64,000 bases of DNA from Pseudarthrobacter polychromogenes (GTDB taxonomy: Bacteria > Actinomycetota > Actinomycetes > Actinomycetales > Micrococcaceae): positions 62,001 to 126,000 of the forward strand of contig NZ_BMKU01000009.1 of the NCBI RefSeq assembly GCF_014644495.1. The letters run 5' to 3'. The notes under the pieces were generated by a model, which was not told where the DNA came from, searched no databases, and worked only from the letters and a program-made list of their open reading frames with translations. Both the position numbers and the translations under genes were made by a program. This document shows positions 35,339 to 43,674 of the stretch, in pieces; position 1 is the stretch's first letter; every line of letters begins with the position of its first letter.

Positions 35339-36715
35339 CTAGTTGCCGCCGGAGCGGCCGTGGGAAAGCCCGGTGGGAAAGCCCACCAGGACGGGCTCGG
35401 GGGCTGCGCAGCAGCCGGCATCTGGCCCGGCTGCTGTTGCTGCGGCCGGGACGTCGCAGCTGCTGCCCGCGTCCGTGGAGCAGACGCCGGTCTCGGGAAG
35501 TTCCAGCTGGACTATGTCGGCGGCCTCGCGGTCCCCGGCCAGGGCGGCCACCACCGAGCGGACCTGCTCGTACCCGGTGGCGAGGAGGAAGGTGGGTGCC
35601 CGGCCGTAGGACTTCATGCCCACGATATAGAAGTCCTTGTCCGGGTGGGCGAGGATCCTGGCACCGTGCGGAGGGACGGTGCCGCAGGAGTGGAATTCCG
35701 GGTCGATCAGCGGGCCCAGCTCACGGGGAGCCTCGACGGCGGGGTCAAGTTCCAGCCGGATTTCGCGGAGGATGTCCAGGTCGGGGCGGAACCCGGTGCA
35801 GGGGACCACGACGTCGGCATCAAGGGTCCGGCCATCTGCGGCTTCCACCGTCACATGGGAGTCGAGGGACTTCAGTGAGCTGGTGCCGAAGCCGGTGTGG
35901 AGTTCGATTTTTCCTGCCTCCACCAGGCGCCGGACGCGGCCGCCGAGCTGTCCACGGGCAGGAAGGCCGTCGGCGTCGCCGCCGCCGTAGACTTTCGCCG
36001 CCGAGTCGCTGCGGACGGCCCAGAGGATCCGGGTCTCCGGCTCTTCCCTGGCGAGGTCGGCGAGGCTGGTCAGCGTATTGGCGGCGGAGTGGCCGGCGCC
36101 CACCACCAGGACGCGGCGTCCGGCGAACGCCGCCCGGTCCCGGCCTGTAACGTCCGGCAGCGGAGCGGAGATGCGGTCCGCTGCAGTGTCCTCGCCGATG
36201 GCGGGAAGGCCGGAGGTGCCCAACGGGTTGCGGCGGGACCAGGTTCCGGACGCGTCGATGACGGCGGCAACGGTGTGGTCCCGGGTTTCACCGTCCGCGT
36301 GCTCCACCCGGACGGTAAAGGGGGTGGTGTCCCGGTTGCGGGTGTGGGTCTTGTCCATCCCCGCCCGGGTCACGGCGACCACGCGGGCTCCGGTCTGCAG
36401 CCGGGATGCAATCTCCGGCAGCGCAGCCAGCGGTGCCAGATAATTGTCCACGAGTTCCCCGCCGTACGGCAGCGCGGTGGGGCGGGGGGCCTCCCATCCG
36501 GAGGATTCCAGCAGGCGCACAGCCGCGGCGTCAAGGTTGAACCGCCACGGCGAGAACAGGCGGATGTGCCGCCACTGGTCAATGGCCGCTCCCGCCGTCG
36601 TGCCTGCCTCGAGGATGAGCGGCTCAAGGCCGCGCTCCAGCAGGTGGGCCGCCGCGGCCAGCCCCACGGGTCCGGCGCCGATCACGGCTACGGGAAGGTT
36701 CTGTGCTGCGTCCAT
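35339..36715 (-). CDS. FAD/NAD(P)-binding flavoprotein of the arsenic island
   Basis: 458 residues. VAVIGAGPVGLAAAAHLLERG is the FAD dinucleotide fold and GRRVLVVGAGHSAANTLTSL the NAD(P) fold, as in flavin monooxygenases and ArsO-like proteins. DVVVPCTGFRPDLD resembles the C-terminal FAD site. The last ~60 residues are cysteine-bearing (GVCSTDAGSSCDVP, then GCCAAPEP), which may bind metalloid. It is the first gene of the pair with the single-Cys arsC. Reaction and substrate are unknown; organoarsenical or thiol chemistry is a guess from context. Confidence 0.75.
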   Translation of the reverse strand: MDAAQNLPVAVIGAGPVGLAAAAHLLERGLEPLILEAGTTAGAAIDQWRHIRLFSPWRFNLDAAAVRLLESSGWEAPRPTALPYGGELVDNYLAPLAALPEIASRLQTGARVVAVTRAGMDKTHTRNRDTTPFTVRVEHADGETRDHTVAAVIDASGTWSRRNPLGTSGLPAIGEDTAADRISAPLPDVTGRDRAAFAGRRVLVVGAGHSAANTLTSLADLAREEPETRILWAVRSDSAAKVYGGGDADGLPARGQLGGRVRRLVEAGKIELHTGFGTSSLKSLDSHVTVEAADGRTLDADVVVPCTGFRPDLDILREIRLELDPAVEAPRELGPLIDPEFHSCGTVPPHGARILAHPDKDFYIVGMKSYGRAPTFLLATGYEQVRSVVAALAGDREAADIVQLELPETGVCSTDAGSSCDVPAAATAAGPDAGCCAAPEPVLVGFPTGLSHGRSGGN

Positions 36716-36756
36716 GGTGTCCTCTGTTTCATCCGTAGGTTTGCGCGGGGGGGCGG

Positions 36757-36822
36757 CCCAACTAGGTAGCAGTAAGTGTCGTTTTGAGGGCTCATAACGA
36801 CACCTGCTGCTACCTAGTTGGG
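36757..36822. repeat. palindromic intergenic repeat, copy 1
   Basis: Outer arms 36757-36772 (CCCAACTAGGTAGCAG) and 36807-36822 are perfectly complementary; inner arms GTGTCGTT (36776-36783) and AACGACAC (36796-36803) also pair. It closely matches the element at 63941-64000. It lies after the cysteine-rich ORF and before the flavoprotein start, where it can end the ACR3-arsC-trxB transcript. Confidence 0.9.
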
Positions 36823-36840
36823 GGAGGGGGCGTGCTGGGT

Positions 36841-36912
36841 TTAGCAGCAGTCCTGGTCAGTGCAGGAATCGTCGTCGCAGCAACCGGAGTCGCCGCAGCA
36901 TCCTGTTCTCAT
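36841..36912 (-). CDS. 23-residue cysteine-rich peptide of the arsenic operon
   Basis: The ORF starts MRTGCCGDSGCCDDD at ATG 36912 and stops with TAA. It has seven cysteines (5, 6, 11, 12, 17, 22, 23), three as adjacent pairs, and six aspartates. An in-frame TGA directly upstream fixes the start, and GGAGGGGG precedes it. It lies 29 bases after trxB, the same spacing as between the other operon genes (26, 26), and before a palindromic terminator-like repeat. Vicinal thiols suit binding of As(III) or another soft metal, like a tiny metallothionein. I know no named family; expression is unproven. Confidence 0.6.
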   Translation of the reverse strand: MRTGCCGDSGCCDDDSCTDQDCC

Positions 36913-36941
36913 TCAGCTCACCCCCTCCCCTGAGAGTGTTT

Positions 36942-37961
36942 CTAGGCGTGAGTAGGTTCTTCCACCAGGGCGGTGGCGATACTGTCCGCGTCCTCGAGCG
37001 CTGCGAGGTAGCGTTCCGCGTCGAGGGCTGCGGCGCAGCCGGTGCCGGCGGCGGTGATGGCCTGCCGGTAGCGGTGGTCCACGGCGTCCCCGCACGCAAA
37101 GACGCCTGAGAGGTTGGTGACGGTGGTGGGGGCGTCCACCTTGATGTAGCCCTCCTCGTCCAGGTCCACCTGCCCGGCCACCAGTTCGGTGCGCGGGACG
37201 TGGCCTATCGCAACGAAAATGCCCGTGGCGGCCTGTTCCCGGGTTTCCCCGGTGCGGGTGTCGGTGAGCGTGACGCCGGTGACCTTGCTGTCACCGTGGA
37301 TGGCGGTGATGGCCGAGTTCCATGCGAAGCTGATCTTGGGGTTGTCCTTGGCCCGCTGCGCCATGATGCGGGAGGCGCGCAGTTCACCCTTGCGGACCAC
37401 GACGGTGACGGACTTGCCGAACCGGGTCAGGAACATCGCCTCCTCCATGGCCGAATCCCCGCCGCCCACCACAATGATGTCCTGCTCGCGGAAGAAGAAC
37501 CCGTCGCAGGTGGCGCACCAGGACACACCGTGGCCGCTGAGCTTCTTCTCCTCGGGCAGTCCGAGCTCCTTGTAGGCGGAACCCGTGGCGAGGATGACGG
37601 CGGGCGCCTCGTGCACGTCGCCGCCGCCGGTGACCACGCGCTTGAGGTGGCCTGACAGCGCAACCTCCGTGACGTCGTCGAACACTACCTTTGCGCCGAA
37701 CTTTTCCGCCTGCTGCTGCAGCCCGTCCATCAGTTCGGGGCCCTGGATGCCGCCCGGGAAGCCGGGGAAGTTCTCTACTTCCGTGGTGTTCATCAGTGCC
37801 CCGCCGGCGGTGACCGAGCCGGCCAGGACCAGGGGCTCCAGCCCGGCGCGGGCGGCGTAGATGGCGGCGGTGTAGCCGGCAGGGCCGGAACCGATGATGA
37901 TCAGCTGTTCTGTGGTCACGGTCTCTGCCTTGACGCTCTCTGCGTTCGCGGTCTCGCTCAC
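36942..37961 (-). CDS. trxB: thioredoxin reductase
   Basis: 339 residues from GTG 37961, with AGGAG upstream. [27 protein letters not shown] is the FAD fold, [13 protein letters not shown] the redox-active C-A-T-C pair, [18 protein letters not shown] the NADPH fold and [28 protein letters not shown] the FAD-binding end. It reduces thioredoxin with NADPH. Placed after a thioredoxin-type arsC, it likely regenerates reductant for arsenate reduction. It is probably an operon copy additional to a housekeeping trxB. Confidence 0.95.
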   Translation of the reverse strand: MSETANAESVKAETVTTEQLIIIGSGPAGYTAAIYAARAGLEPLVLAGSVTAGGALMNTTEVENFPGFPGGIQGPELMDGLQQQAEKFGAKVVFDDVTEVALSGHLKRVVTGGGDVHEAPAVILATGSAYKELGLPEEKKLSGHGVSWCATCDGFFFREQDIIVVGGGDSAMEEAMFLTRFGKSVTVVVRKGELRASRIMAQRAKDNPKISFAWNSAITAIHGDSKVTGVTLTDTRTGETREQAATGIFVAIGHVPRTELVAGQVDLDEEGYIKVDAPTTVTNLSGVFACGDAVDHRYRQAITAAGTGCAAALDAERYLAALEDADSIATALVEEPTHA

Positions 37962-37987
37962 GGGAATCTCCTGATGCTCTTGGGAAG

Positions 37988-38410
37988 TTATTTGGCGGCG
38001 GGGGTCAGGGAAGCGATCAGGTCCTCGATCCGGCCCCTGATCTCGTCGCGGATGGGGCGGACGGACTCCACGCCCTTGCCGGCCGGGTCCTCCAGGACCC
38101 AGTCCTCGTAGCGCTTGCCCGGGAAGTACAGGCATTCGTCGCCGCAGCCCATGGTGATGACGACGTCGGATTCCTTCACGGCCTCGGTGGTCAGGACTTT
38201 GGGGACCTCCGCGGACATGTCGATGCCCACCTCCGCCATCGCCTCGACGGCGGAGGGGTTGATCTGCTCCGCAGGCTGGGAGCCTGCGGAGCGTACCTCG
38301 ATGGCGCCCTTGGAGAGGCTGGTGAGGAAGGCGGCGGCCATCTGGGAGCGGCCTGCGTTGTGGACGCAGACGAACAGGACGGAGGGCTTCTTGGCGGTTT
38401 CGGTGGTCAT
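37988..38410 (-). CDS. arsC: arsenate reductase, three-cysteine thioredoxin-coupled type
   Basis: 140 residues from ATG 38410 behind [24 protein letters not shown] holds nucleophile Cys15; [14 protein letters not shown] supplies Cys89 and Cys93 for the disulfide relay. [22 protein letters not shown] is the usual C-terminal motif. It reduces arsenate to arsenite, with the final disulfide reduced by thioredoxin. It lies between the ACR3 exporter and trxB with ~26-base gaps. Confidence 0.94.
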   Translation of the reverse strand: MTTETAKKPSVLFVCVHNAGRSQMAAAFLTSLSKGAIEVRSAGSQPAEQINPSAVEAMAEVGIDMSAEVPKVLTTEAVKESDVVITMGCGDECLYFPGKRYEDWVLEDPAGKGVESVRPIRDEIRGRIEDLIASLTPAAK

Positions 38411-38436
38411 GGTGTTCTCCCGGGGTGTGGCGGTGG

Positions 38437-39531
38437 TCAGAGGGAAGCGGTGGCGGGGGTGAAGAAACGCTTTCGCGCCCACAGTGCGGCGTATACAAGT
38501 GCAACAAGTGCCGGCACTTCAATCAAGGGGCCGACGACGCCGGCCAGGGCTTGCCCGGACGTCACGCCGAAGGTGCCAATCGCCACGGCGATGGCCAGCT
38601 CGAAGTTGTTTCCCGCGGCAGTGAAGGCGAGCGTGGTGGTTTTGGCGTAGCCGAGGTCCAGCCATTTGCCGATCAGCATGCCGGCACCGAACACCACCAC
38701 GAAGTAGACCAGCAGCGGAAGGGCGATCCGGGCAACGTCCAGCGGGCGGGCGGTGATGGTTTCGCCCTGCAGGGCGAAGAGGAGGGTGATGGTGAACAGC
38801 AGTCCGTAGAGCGCCCACGGGCCGAGCTTGGGAAGGAAGGTGCCCTCGTACCAGTCGCGGCCCTTGGCTTTTTCGCCGAGGGTGCGGGTGAGGAACCCGG
38901 CGAGCAGCGGGATGCCCAGGAAGATCAGCACCGAGAGGGTGATGGCCCAGAACGAGAAATCCGCGCTGGTGGTGGGCAGGCCAAGCCAGGATGGCAGGAG
39001 CTGCAGGTAGAACCAGCCGAGTGCACCGAAGGCCACCACCTGGAAAACGGAGTTGATGGCCACCAGGACCGCGGCGGATTCCCTGTCCCCGCAGGCGAGG
39101 TCGTTCCAGATCATCACCATGGCGATGCACCGGGCCAGGCCCACGATGATCAAACCGGTCCGGTACTCGGGGAGGTCCGCGAGGAACACCCAGGCCAGGA
39201 CGAACATGAACGCCGGGGCCAGGAGCCAGTTGATCACCAGTGAGGAGATCATGAGCTTCCGGTCACCGATCACGCGGCGGGTCTGGTCGTAGCGGACCTT
39301 CGCCAGGACCGGGTACATCATGACCAGCAGGCCTGCGGCGATGGGCAGCGACACTTCGCCCACCTTCACCGCTTCCAGGGCTATGTTGAGGCCGGGGACC
39401 AGGTTTCCGAGCAGGAGGCCGAGGGCCATTGCGGCAATGATCCACACGGGGAGGAAGCGGTCAAGGGTGGAGAGTTTGCCGACGACGGCCTCTTCCCCTT
39501 GGGTGGGCGGTATCTCGGTCCGGGTGCTCAC
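38437..39531 (-). CDS. arsB: arsenite efflux transporter ACR3
   Basis: 364 residues from GTG 39531 with AGGAG upstream. Ten hydrophobic helices; [34 protein letters not shown] contains the conserved cysteine of ACR3 and [22 protein letters not shown] its second signature. It exports arsenite using the membrane potential. First gene of the operon, divergent from arsR across an inverted repeat. Confidence 0.95.
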   Translation of the reverse strand: MSTRTEIPPTQGEEAVVGKLSTLDRFLPVWIIAAMALGLLLGNLVPGLNIALEAVKVGEVSLPIAAGLLVMMYPVLAKVRYDQTRRVIGDRKLMISSLVINWLLAPAFMFVLAWVFLADLPEYRTGLIIVGLARCIAMVMIWNDLACGDRESAAVLVAINSVFQVVAFGALGWFYLQLLPSWLGLPTTSADFSFWAITLSVLIFLGIPLLAGFLTRTLGEKAKGRDWYEGTFLPKLGPWALYGLLFTITLLFALQGETITARPLDVARIALPLLVYFVVVFGAGMLIGKWLDLGYAKTTTLAFTAAGNNFELAIAVAIGTFGVTSGQALAGVVGPLIEVPALVALVYAALWARKRFFTPATASL

Positions 39532-39552
39532 GGGTCTCCTGCGCTGCTCGGT

Positions 39553-39615
39553 AATAGATTGATGAAAGTCGATATAGGAAGTATTGCCAGCTATATCGAT
39601 GAATGTCAATCTATG
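39553..39615. promoter_or_regulatory. ArsR-type operator region
   Basis: AATAGATTGATGAAAGTCGATATAG (first arm, 39553-39577, imperfect) faces CTATATCGATGAATGTCAATCTATG (39591-39615). The long AT-rich inverted repeat lies between arsB and arsR. It most likely holds both promoters and the ArsR binding sites. Confidence 0.75.
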
Positions 39616-39630
39616 TGCATAATGGGTGTC

Positions 39631-39981
39631 ATGAACCTCCTCCACCCTGCTGCTCCCGCCGTCGACGCTTCATGCTGCGTTCCCTCGGACAAGCCGGTGC
39701 TGGGCAGCGAAGAGGCCCAGCAGAAAGCCCTGGTCTTCAAGGCCCTGGCCGATCCCAACCGCCTGCGTTTGCTGTCCATCGTCAAGGCGGAGGCATCGGG
39801 GGAGTCCTGCGTCTGCGATCTGACGGAGCCCCTGGACCTGGGGCAGCCCACAGTTTCGCACCACCTGAAAATCCTGGTGGAAGCCGGGATCCTGCACCGG
39901 GAAAAACGCGGCACCTGGGCCTACTACTCGCTGGTGCCCGGCGTTATGGACGACATCGCCGGCATCCTTTCGGCGCTGTAA
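39631..39981 (+). CDS. arsR: arsenic-responsive repressor ArsR
   Basis: 116 residues from ATG 39631 (ATG 39613 and 39622 are also in frame). The winged helix reads ALADPNRLRLLSIV...PLDLGQPTVSHHLKILVEAGILHREKRGTWAYYSL. ESCVCDL (Cys60, Cys62) is the classical metalloid-binding motif, and SCCVP (Cys15, 16) offers further thiols. It represses arsB and itself until As(III) binds. The start is uncertain because the operator reaches 39615 and no ribosome-binding site stands out. Confidence 0.93.
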   Translation: MNLLHPAAPAVDASCCVPSDKPVLGSEEAQQKALVFKALADPNRLRLLSIVKAEASGESCVCDLTEPLDLGQPTVSHHLKILVEAGILHREKRGTWAYYSLVPGVMDDIAGILSAL

Positions 39982-40009
39982 CGGCGCCTCCGGATGCACT
40001 GCGCTGAAC

Positions 40010-41290
40010 TCAGCCGCGCCGGTGGTGGTCCGTCCGGCGCATCCGCACGGCCACCAGGAGGCCGGATGCTGCGGTGATGGCAGCAACCGCAAGCACAGCC
40101 GCCGGGATGCCGTAAGCATCGGCAAGCACCCCGGAAAGCAGGGCCCCCACAGCGAAACCGCCGTCACGCCACAGCCGGTAGATTCCCACGGAACGTGCCC
40201 GCCAGAGTGGATGGGCGACGTCGCCAATCGCCGCGAGGAGCGTGGAATAGACCATGGCCGTGCCCGCGCCGAGCAGGACCAGCGCGGCCAGCCAGGTTCC
40301 GAAATCCTGTCCGACGGCGACCATGGCCAGTGCTGCGGCCTGGACCAGCATGCCTCCGGCGATGAGCGGTTTGCGGCCGATGCGGTCCGAGAGGGGGCCC
40401 GTGACCATTTGCCCCGCACCCCACACGGCCGGGTAGGCCGCGGCGAGGATGCCGATGTGTTCAATACCGAGTCCCGCCGCGGCGAAGAGGACAGGAAACA
40501 GCCCCCAGGCCAGGCCGTCGTTGAGGTTGTTCACCAGGCCGGCCTGGCTGATGGAGGACAAGGACCTGTCCCGGAAGCTGGTGAGCGTAAAGACTTCCCG
40601 GGTGCCCAGGCCGGCCCCTGCTTCCGCATGGATGGAGACATGGCCCGCGGCTTCGGCCTTGGCGTGGTGGTGTGTCTCGCGCACTGTCAGTACGGACAGC
40701 CCCAAGCCTATGGCGATGAAGGCTGCGCCAAGCAGGAACGGCCAGGGCCGCAGGCCGAAGCTTGAGGCGATGTAGCCGGTGGCCAGCGCCGTGCCGGCAA
40801 CGCCGAGGTAGCCGGCGGCTTCGTTGAGTCCCATGGCCAGTCCCCGGCGTTCGGGGCCCACAAGGTCCATCTTCATCATCACCGTGGTGGACCACGTGAG
40901 GCCCTGGCTGATGCCCAGCACCACGTTGGCCGCGACGATCAGGCCCCAGGAATCACCAAAGATCAGCAGGAGCGGGACCGGGAGCGCAATGAGCCAGCCC
41001 GCCACAAGCACAGGTTTCCGGCCGTAGCGGTCCGAGAGTGTTCCGGCGAAGTAGTTGGTGGCAGCTTTGGCCACACCGAACGCAACGATGTACGTCAGGG
41101 CTGCCGTGTACTGGCCCAGGCCAAAGACCTGGTCTGCAAGCAGCGGCAGCACAGTGCGCTCTTGGCCCAGCGTGCCGCCCACCAGGGCGTTGACTGCCAC
41201 CAGGAGCATGAACTGGGCCAGGTTTTGCCGTAGGCCCAGCACGGTACCGGCCGATCCCCGGTCATGGCGCGGGAGGATGCTGCCCTCCAT
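40010..41290 (-). CDS. MFS transporter
   Basis: 426 residues, twelve helices. DRYGRKPVLVAGWLIALP and GPLSDRIGRKPLIAGGMLVQA are the two cytoplasmic-loop motifs of the major facilitator superfamily. A His-rich central loop (RETHHHAKAEA) and a His tail (TDHHRRG) are visible and could bind metal. It lies between the arsenic and sulfide regions, separated from the persulfide dioxygenase by a terminator. Substrate unknown. Confidence 0.88.
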   Translation of the reverse strand: MEGSILPRHDRGSAGTVLGLRQNLAQFMLLVAVNALVGGTLGQERTVLPLLADQVFGLGQYTAALTYIVAFGVAKAATNYFAGTLSDRYGRKPVLVAGWLIALPVPLLLIFGDSWGLIVAANVVLGISQGLTWSTTVMMKMDLVGPERRGLAMGLNEAAGYLGVAGTALATGYIASSFGLRPWPFLLGAAFIAIGLGLSVLTVRETHHHAKAEAAGHVSIHAEAGAGLGTREVFTLTSFRDRSLSSISQAGLVNNLNDGLAWGLFPVLFAAAGLGIEHIGILAAAYPAVWGAGQMVTGPLSDRIGRKPLIAGGMLVQAAALAMVAVGQDFGTWLAALVLLGAGTAMVYSTLLAAIGDVAHPLWRARSVGIYRLWRDGGFAVGALLSGVLADAYGIPAAVLAVAAITAASGLLVAVRMRRTDHHRRG

Positions 41291-41340
41291 GCGGAGTGCT
41301 CCGTTCGTCGTGGGGACAGAATTCGGGGGGACATAAGGTT

Positions 41341-41372
41341 GCCCGGGTGCGCGCGGGGGCGCGCACCCGGGC
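41341..41372. terminator. GC-rich hairpin terminator
   Basis: GCCCGGGTGCGCGC (41341-41354) and GCGCGCACCCGGGC (41359-41372) form a perfect 14-bp stem with a GGGG loop. It follows the persulfide dioxygenase gene and likely ends the sulfide-detoxification unit. Confidence 0.8.
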
Positions 41373-41414
41373 TGCCCGGGCCGGAGGGGGGACCAGCCCG
41401 GGCGGTCTTAGGGG

Positions 41415-42827
41415 TTACTTAGCTGAGACGGCGTTCTGTCGCGTCTGCTGCCAGGCGTTCCAGGCGGCGTAGCTGCCGTCGAGTTCGACGACGTCGTACC
41501 CGGCCCGGCGCAGGGCGCTGGCTGCCACGGAGTTCCGGACGCCGGACTGGCAGTAGGTGACGATTGTTCCGTTGGCCGGCAGTTCGTCCAGGTGCCACAT
41601 GACGCGGCCGCCGCTGAGCTGGTGGGAGCCGGGGATGTGCCCGGCGGTGTGCTCGGTTTTGTTGCGGACGTCCAGGACCATGGCGGCGTCAAAGCCGTCG
41701 AGTTCCTCCGGCTGGATGAGCTTGGGGGTTGCCGTGGGGAGCCCGTCGATGCTGGTGAGGTAGCCTGCGACATTGTCGATGCCGACGCGGACCAGGTGGT
41801 CCCACATGTCCATGGCGGCTTCCTGGGCCGGTGCCAGCAGTACCAGCGGGTTCTTGTCCGCCTCGGGGTTGACCACCCAGGCGCCGTAGCTGGCCACGGA
41901 TTTGCCTGCCGGCACGTTCAGGGAGCGGGCTACCGTGCCTTCGTGGACCTCGCTGTTGGAACGGGTGTCGATGAAGGTCAGGGTGTCCTCCGCCAGGCCT
42001 GCAGCGACGATGCCGGGCGCGAGCTCGGGCAGCGGGGTGCGTTCGCCCATGATGGCCGGGCCTTCACGGTTCTCGCGCTTCATCCGGCCGAAGTAGGCGT
42101 GGGCGTCGGGCTGGCCGTCGAGGAGTTCGTTGATGAAGCCCTGTTCGTCGTTGGCGGCGAGGTATGGGCCCCACCAGGCGTAGAGGCGCTCGTAGCCCAC
42201 GGTGGAGGAGGGGATGGCGCCCAGGGCCTTGCCGCAGGCGCTGCCGGCGCCGTGGGCGGGGTGGACCTGGACGTAGTCGGGGAGGGTGAGGAACTTGTCC
42301 CGCAGGCTGGCGAAGAGCTGCTTGGCCCCTTCGAAGCGGGTGTCGATGCCGCCGGCTGCCTCGTCCAGCAGGTCCGGGCGGCCCAGGTCGCCGGAGAAGA
42401 CGAAGTCGCCCGAGAGCAGGTAGCCAGGCTGGTCGCTGAAGGCGCCGTCGGTCACCAGGAAGGACAGGTGCTCGGGGGTGTGGCCGGGGGTGTGGAGGGC
42501 CTTGATGGTGATATTGCCCAGGGTGATGGCGTCGCCGTCGTAGAGGCGTTCGCCGTCGAATTCGTACTGCCAGTCCGGCCCGCCCTCGCCGGAGACATAG
42601 ATCTTCGCGCCGGTGGCGGCGGCCAGTTCACGGGTGCCGGAAAGGTAGTCGGCGTGGATGTGGGTTTCGGTGACGGCCACGATCTTCATGCCGTTCTTTG
42701 CTGCAAGATCCTGGTACACCGCGATGTCGCGGCGGCCGTCCACCACGATGGCTTCACCCTTGGCCTGGCAGCCAATCAGGTAGCTGGCCTGGGCGAGGTC
42801 TTCATCGTAAATACGCTCGATAAGCAT
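41415..42827 (-). CDS. persulfide dioxygenase-rhodanese fusion (CstB-like)
   Basis: 470 residues. The N-terminal metallo-beta-lactamase domain has THIHADYLSGTRELA, LHTPGHTPEHLSF and LSGDFVFSGDLGRPDLL, as in ETHE1/persulfide dioxygenases. Two rhodanese domains follow: the first (about 270-350) lacks the active cysteine, the second ends with IVTYCQSGVRNSVAA with an active one. CstB-type enzymes oxidise persulfides to sulfite and transfer sulfur, giving thiosulfate. A perfect ATACCCC-TG-GGGGTAT operator lies 55 bases upstream. Confidence 0.92.
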   Translation of the reverse strand: MLIERIYDEDLAQASYLIGCQAKGEAIVVDGRRDIAVYQDLAAKNGMKIVAVTETHIHADYLSGTRELAAATGAKIYVSGEGGPDWQYEFDGERLYDGDAITLGNITIKALHTPGHTPEHLSFLVTDGAFSDQPGYLLSGDFVFSGDLGRPDLLDEAAGGIDTRFEGAKQLFASLRDKFLTLPDYVQVHPAHGAGSACGKALGAIPSSTVGYERLYAWWGPYLAANDEQGFINELLDGQPDAHAYFGRMKRENREGPAIMGERTPLPELAPGIVAAGLAEDTLTFIDTRSNSEVHEGTVARSLNVPAGKSVASYGAWVVNPEADKNPLVLLAPAQEAAMDMWDHLVRVGIDNVAGYLTSIDGLPTATPKLIQPEELDGFDAAMVLDVRNKTEHTAGHIPGSHQLSGGRVMWHLDELPANGTIVTYCQSGVRNSVAASALRRAGYDVVELDGSYAAWNAWQQTRQNAVSAK

Positions 42828-42881
42828 CTGGTGCTCTCCTTCGTGGAGTAGGTGTTTGGGGGAGGTGTTGATTCAAGTGTA

Positions 42882-42897
42882 ATACCCCTGGGGGTAT
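42882..42897. promoter_or_regulatory. CstR/CsoR-type operator before the persulfide dioxygenase
   Basis: ATACCCC-TG-GGGGTAT is a perfect 7-2-7 palindrome. It matches the elements in front of the CstR-like gene at 45.2 kb and the known C/G-tract operators of this repressor family. Confidence 0.88.
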
Positions 42898-42936
42898 ACC
42901 GCAACGACGGATGTGCGCGGGCAATCCGTGCCAGGG

Positions 42937-43299
42937 TCAGGCGGGCTGCTGGGCTGCATCAGCCCGGAGTTTGTCCATGTCCAAGTTCTTGACGGCCTGG
43001 ATGACTTCTTCCAGGCCGGTGGCGTTGAGGGCTCCAGGCTGGGAGAAGACCAGTGTCTTGTCCTTGAAGGCCATCAGCGTGGGGATGGAGGTGATCTTCG
43101 CTGCTGCGGCAAGCGCCTGTTCGGCTTCCGTGTCAACCTTGGCGAAGGTGATGTCCGGGTGCCGTTCGGCGGCCTTCCCGTAGGTGGGGGCGAACATGCG
43201 GCAGGGGCCGCACCAGGCCGCCCAGAAGTCAACGAAGACGATCTCGTTGTTCTCCAGGGTCTGGGCGAAGCTATGTTCCGTGAGGTCGATGGTTGCCAT
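42937..43299 (-). CDS. trxA: thioredoxin
   Basis: 120 residues with FVDFWAAWCGPCRMFAPTY (Cys30-Gly-Pro-Cys33) and TSIPTLMAFKDKTLVF with the cis-proline. Last gene of the unit rhodanese-DUF2892 / TauE / rhodanese / trxA. Thioredoxins reduce persulfides, so it may supply electrons to the rhodaneses here. Confidence 0.94.
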   Translation of the reverse strand: MATIDLTEHSFAQTLENNEIVFVDFWAAWCGPCRMFAPTYGKAAERHPDITFAKVDTEAEQALAAAAKITSIPTLMAFKDKTLVFSQPGALNATGLEEVIQAVKNLDMDKLRADAAQQPA

Positions 43300-43356
43300 C
43301 GTCTTTCGTGTCCTTTCGGGCGTTGTTTGGGGTGAAGGTTGACGGAACTGCAGGGG

Positions 43357-43653
43357 TCAGGTGGTGGGGAGGCCGGCGCGGGTCCAGGCGATCATTCCGC
43401 CGGCCATGGTGTCCGCGGTGAAGCCAGCTCCGTTGAGGGCGTCGGCCACGCGGGCTGAACGGTTGCCGCTGCGGCAGACCGCAATGACGGGGACGGCGGG
43501 GTCCAGTTCGGACAGGCGCGTCTGCAGCTGGCCCATGGGGATGTGCAGGGCGCCGGGGATCATGCCTTCCTCGACCTCGAAGTCCTCGCGGACATCGAGG
43601 ATGCGGGCGGTGGAGCGACGCTGTTCTGCTTCGGTGATGGTGATTTCAGCCAT
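43357..43653 (-). CDS. single-domain rhodanese
   Basis: 98 residues. ARILDVREDFEVEEGMIPGALHIPM is the CH2A-like start and VIAVCRSGNRSARVA the loop with Cys60. It binds sulfane sulfur and presumably feeds persulfide between neighbouring enzymes of the CstR regulon. Good AAGGAG site (AAAGGAGAAACACC) before its ATG. Confidence 0.92.
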   Translation of the reverse strand: MAEITITEAEQRRSTARILDVREDFEVEEGMIPGALHIPMGQLQTRLSELDPAVPVIAVCRSGNRSARVADALNGAGFTADTMAGGMIAWTRAGLPTT

Positions 43654-43674
43654 GGTGTTTCTCCTTTGGCGGGG

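Noticed and set aside
36942..38522. A single fusion protein of ArsC-like and thioredoxin reductase sequence
   Set aside because: The open frame passes through arsC out of its coding frame; arsC and trxB each have their own frame, start and ribosome-binding site.
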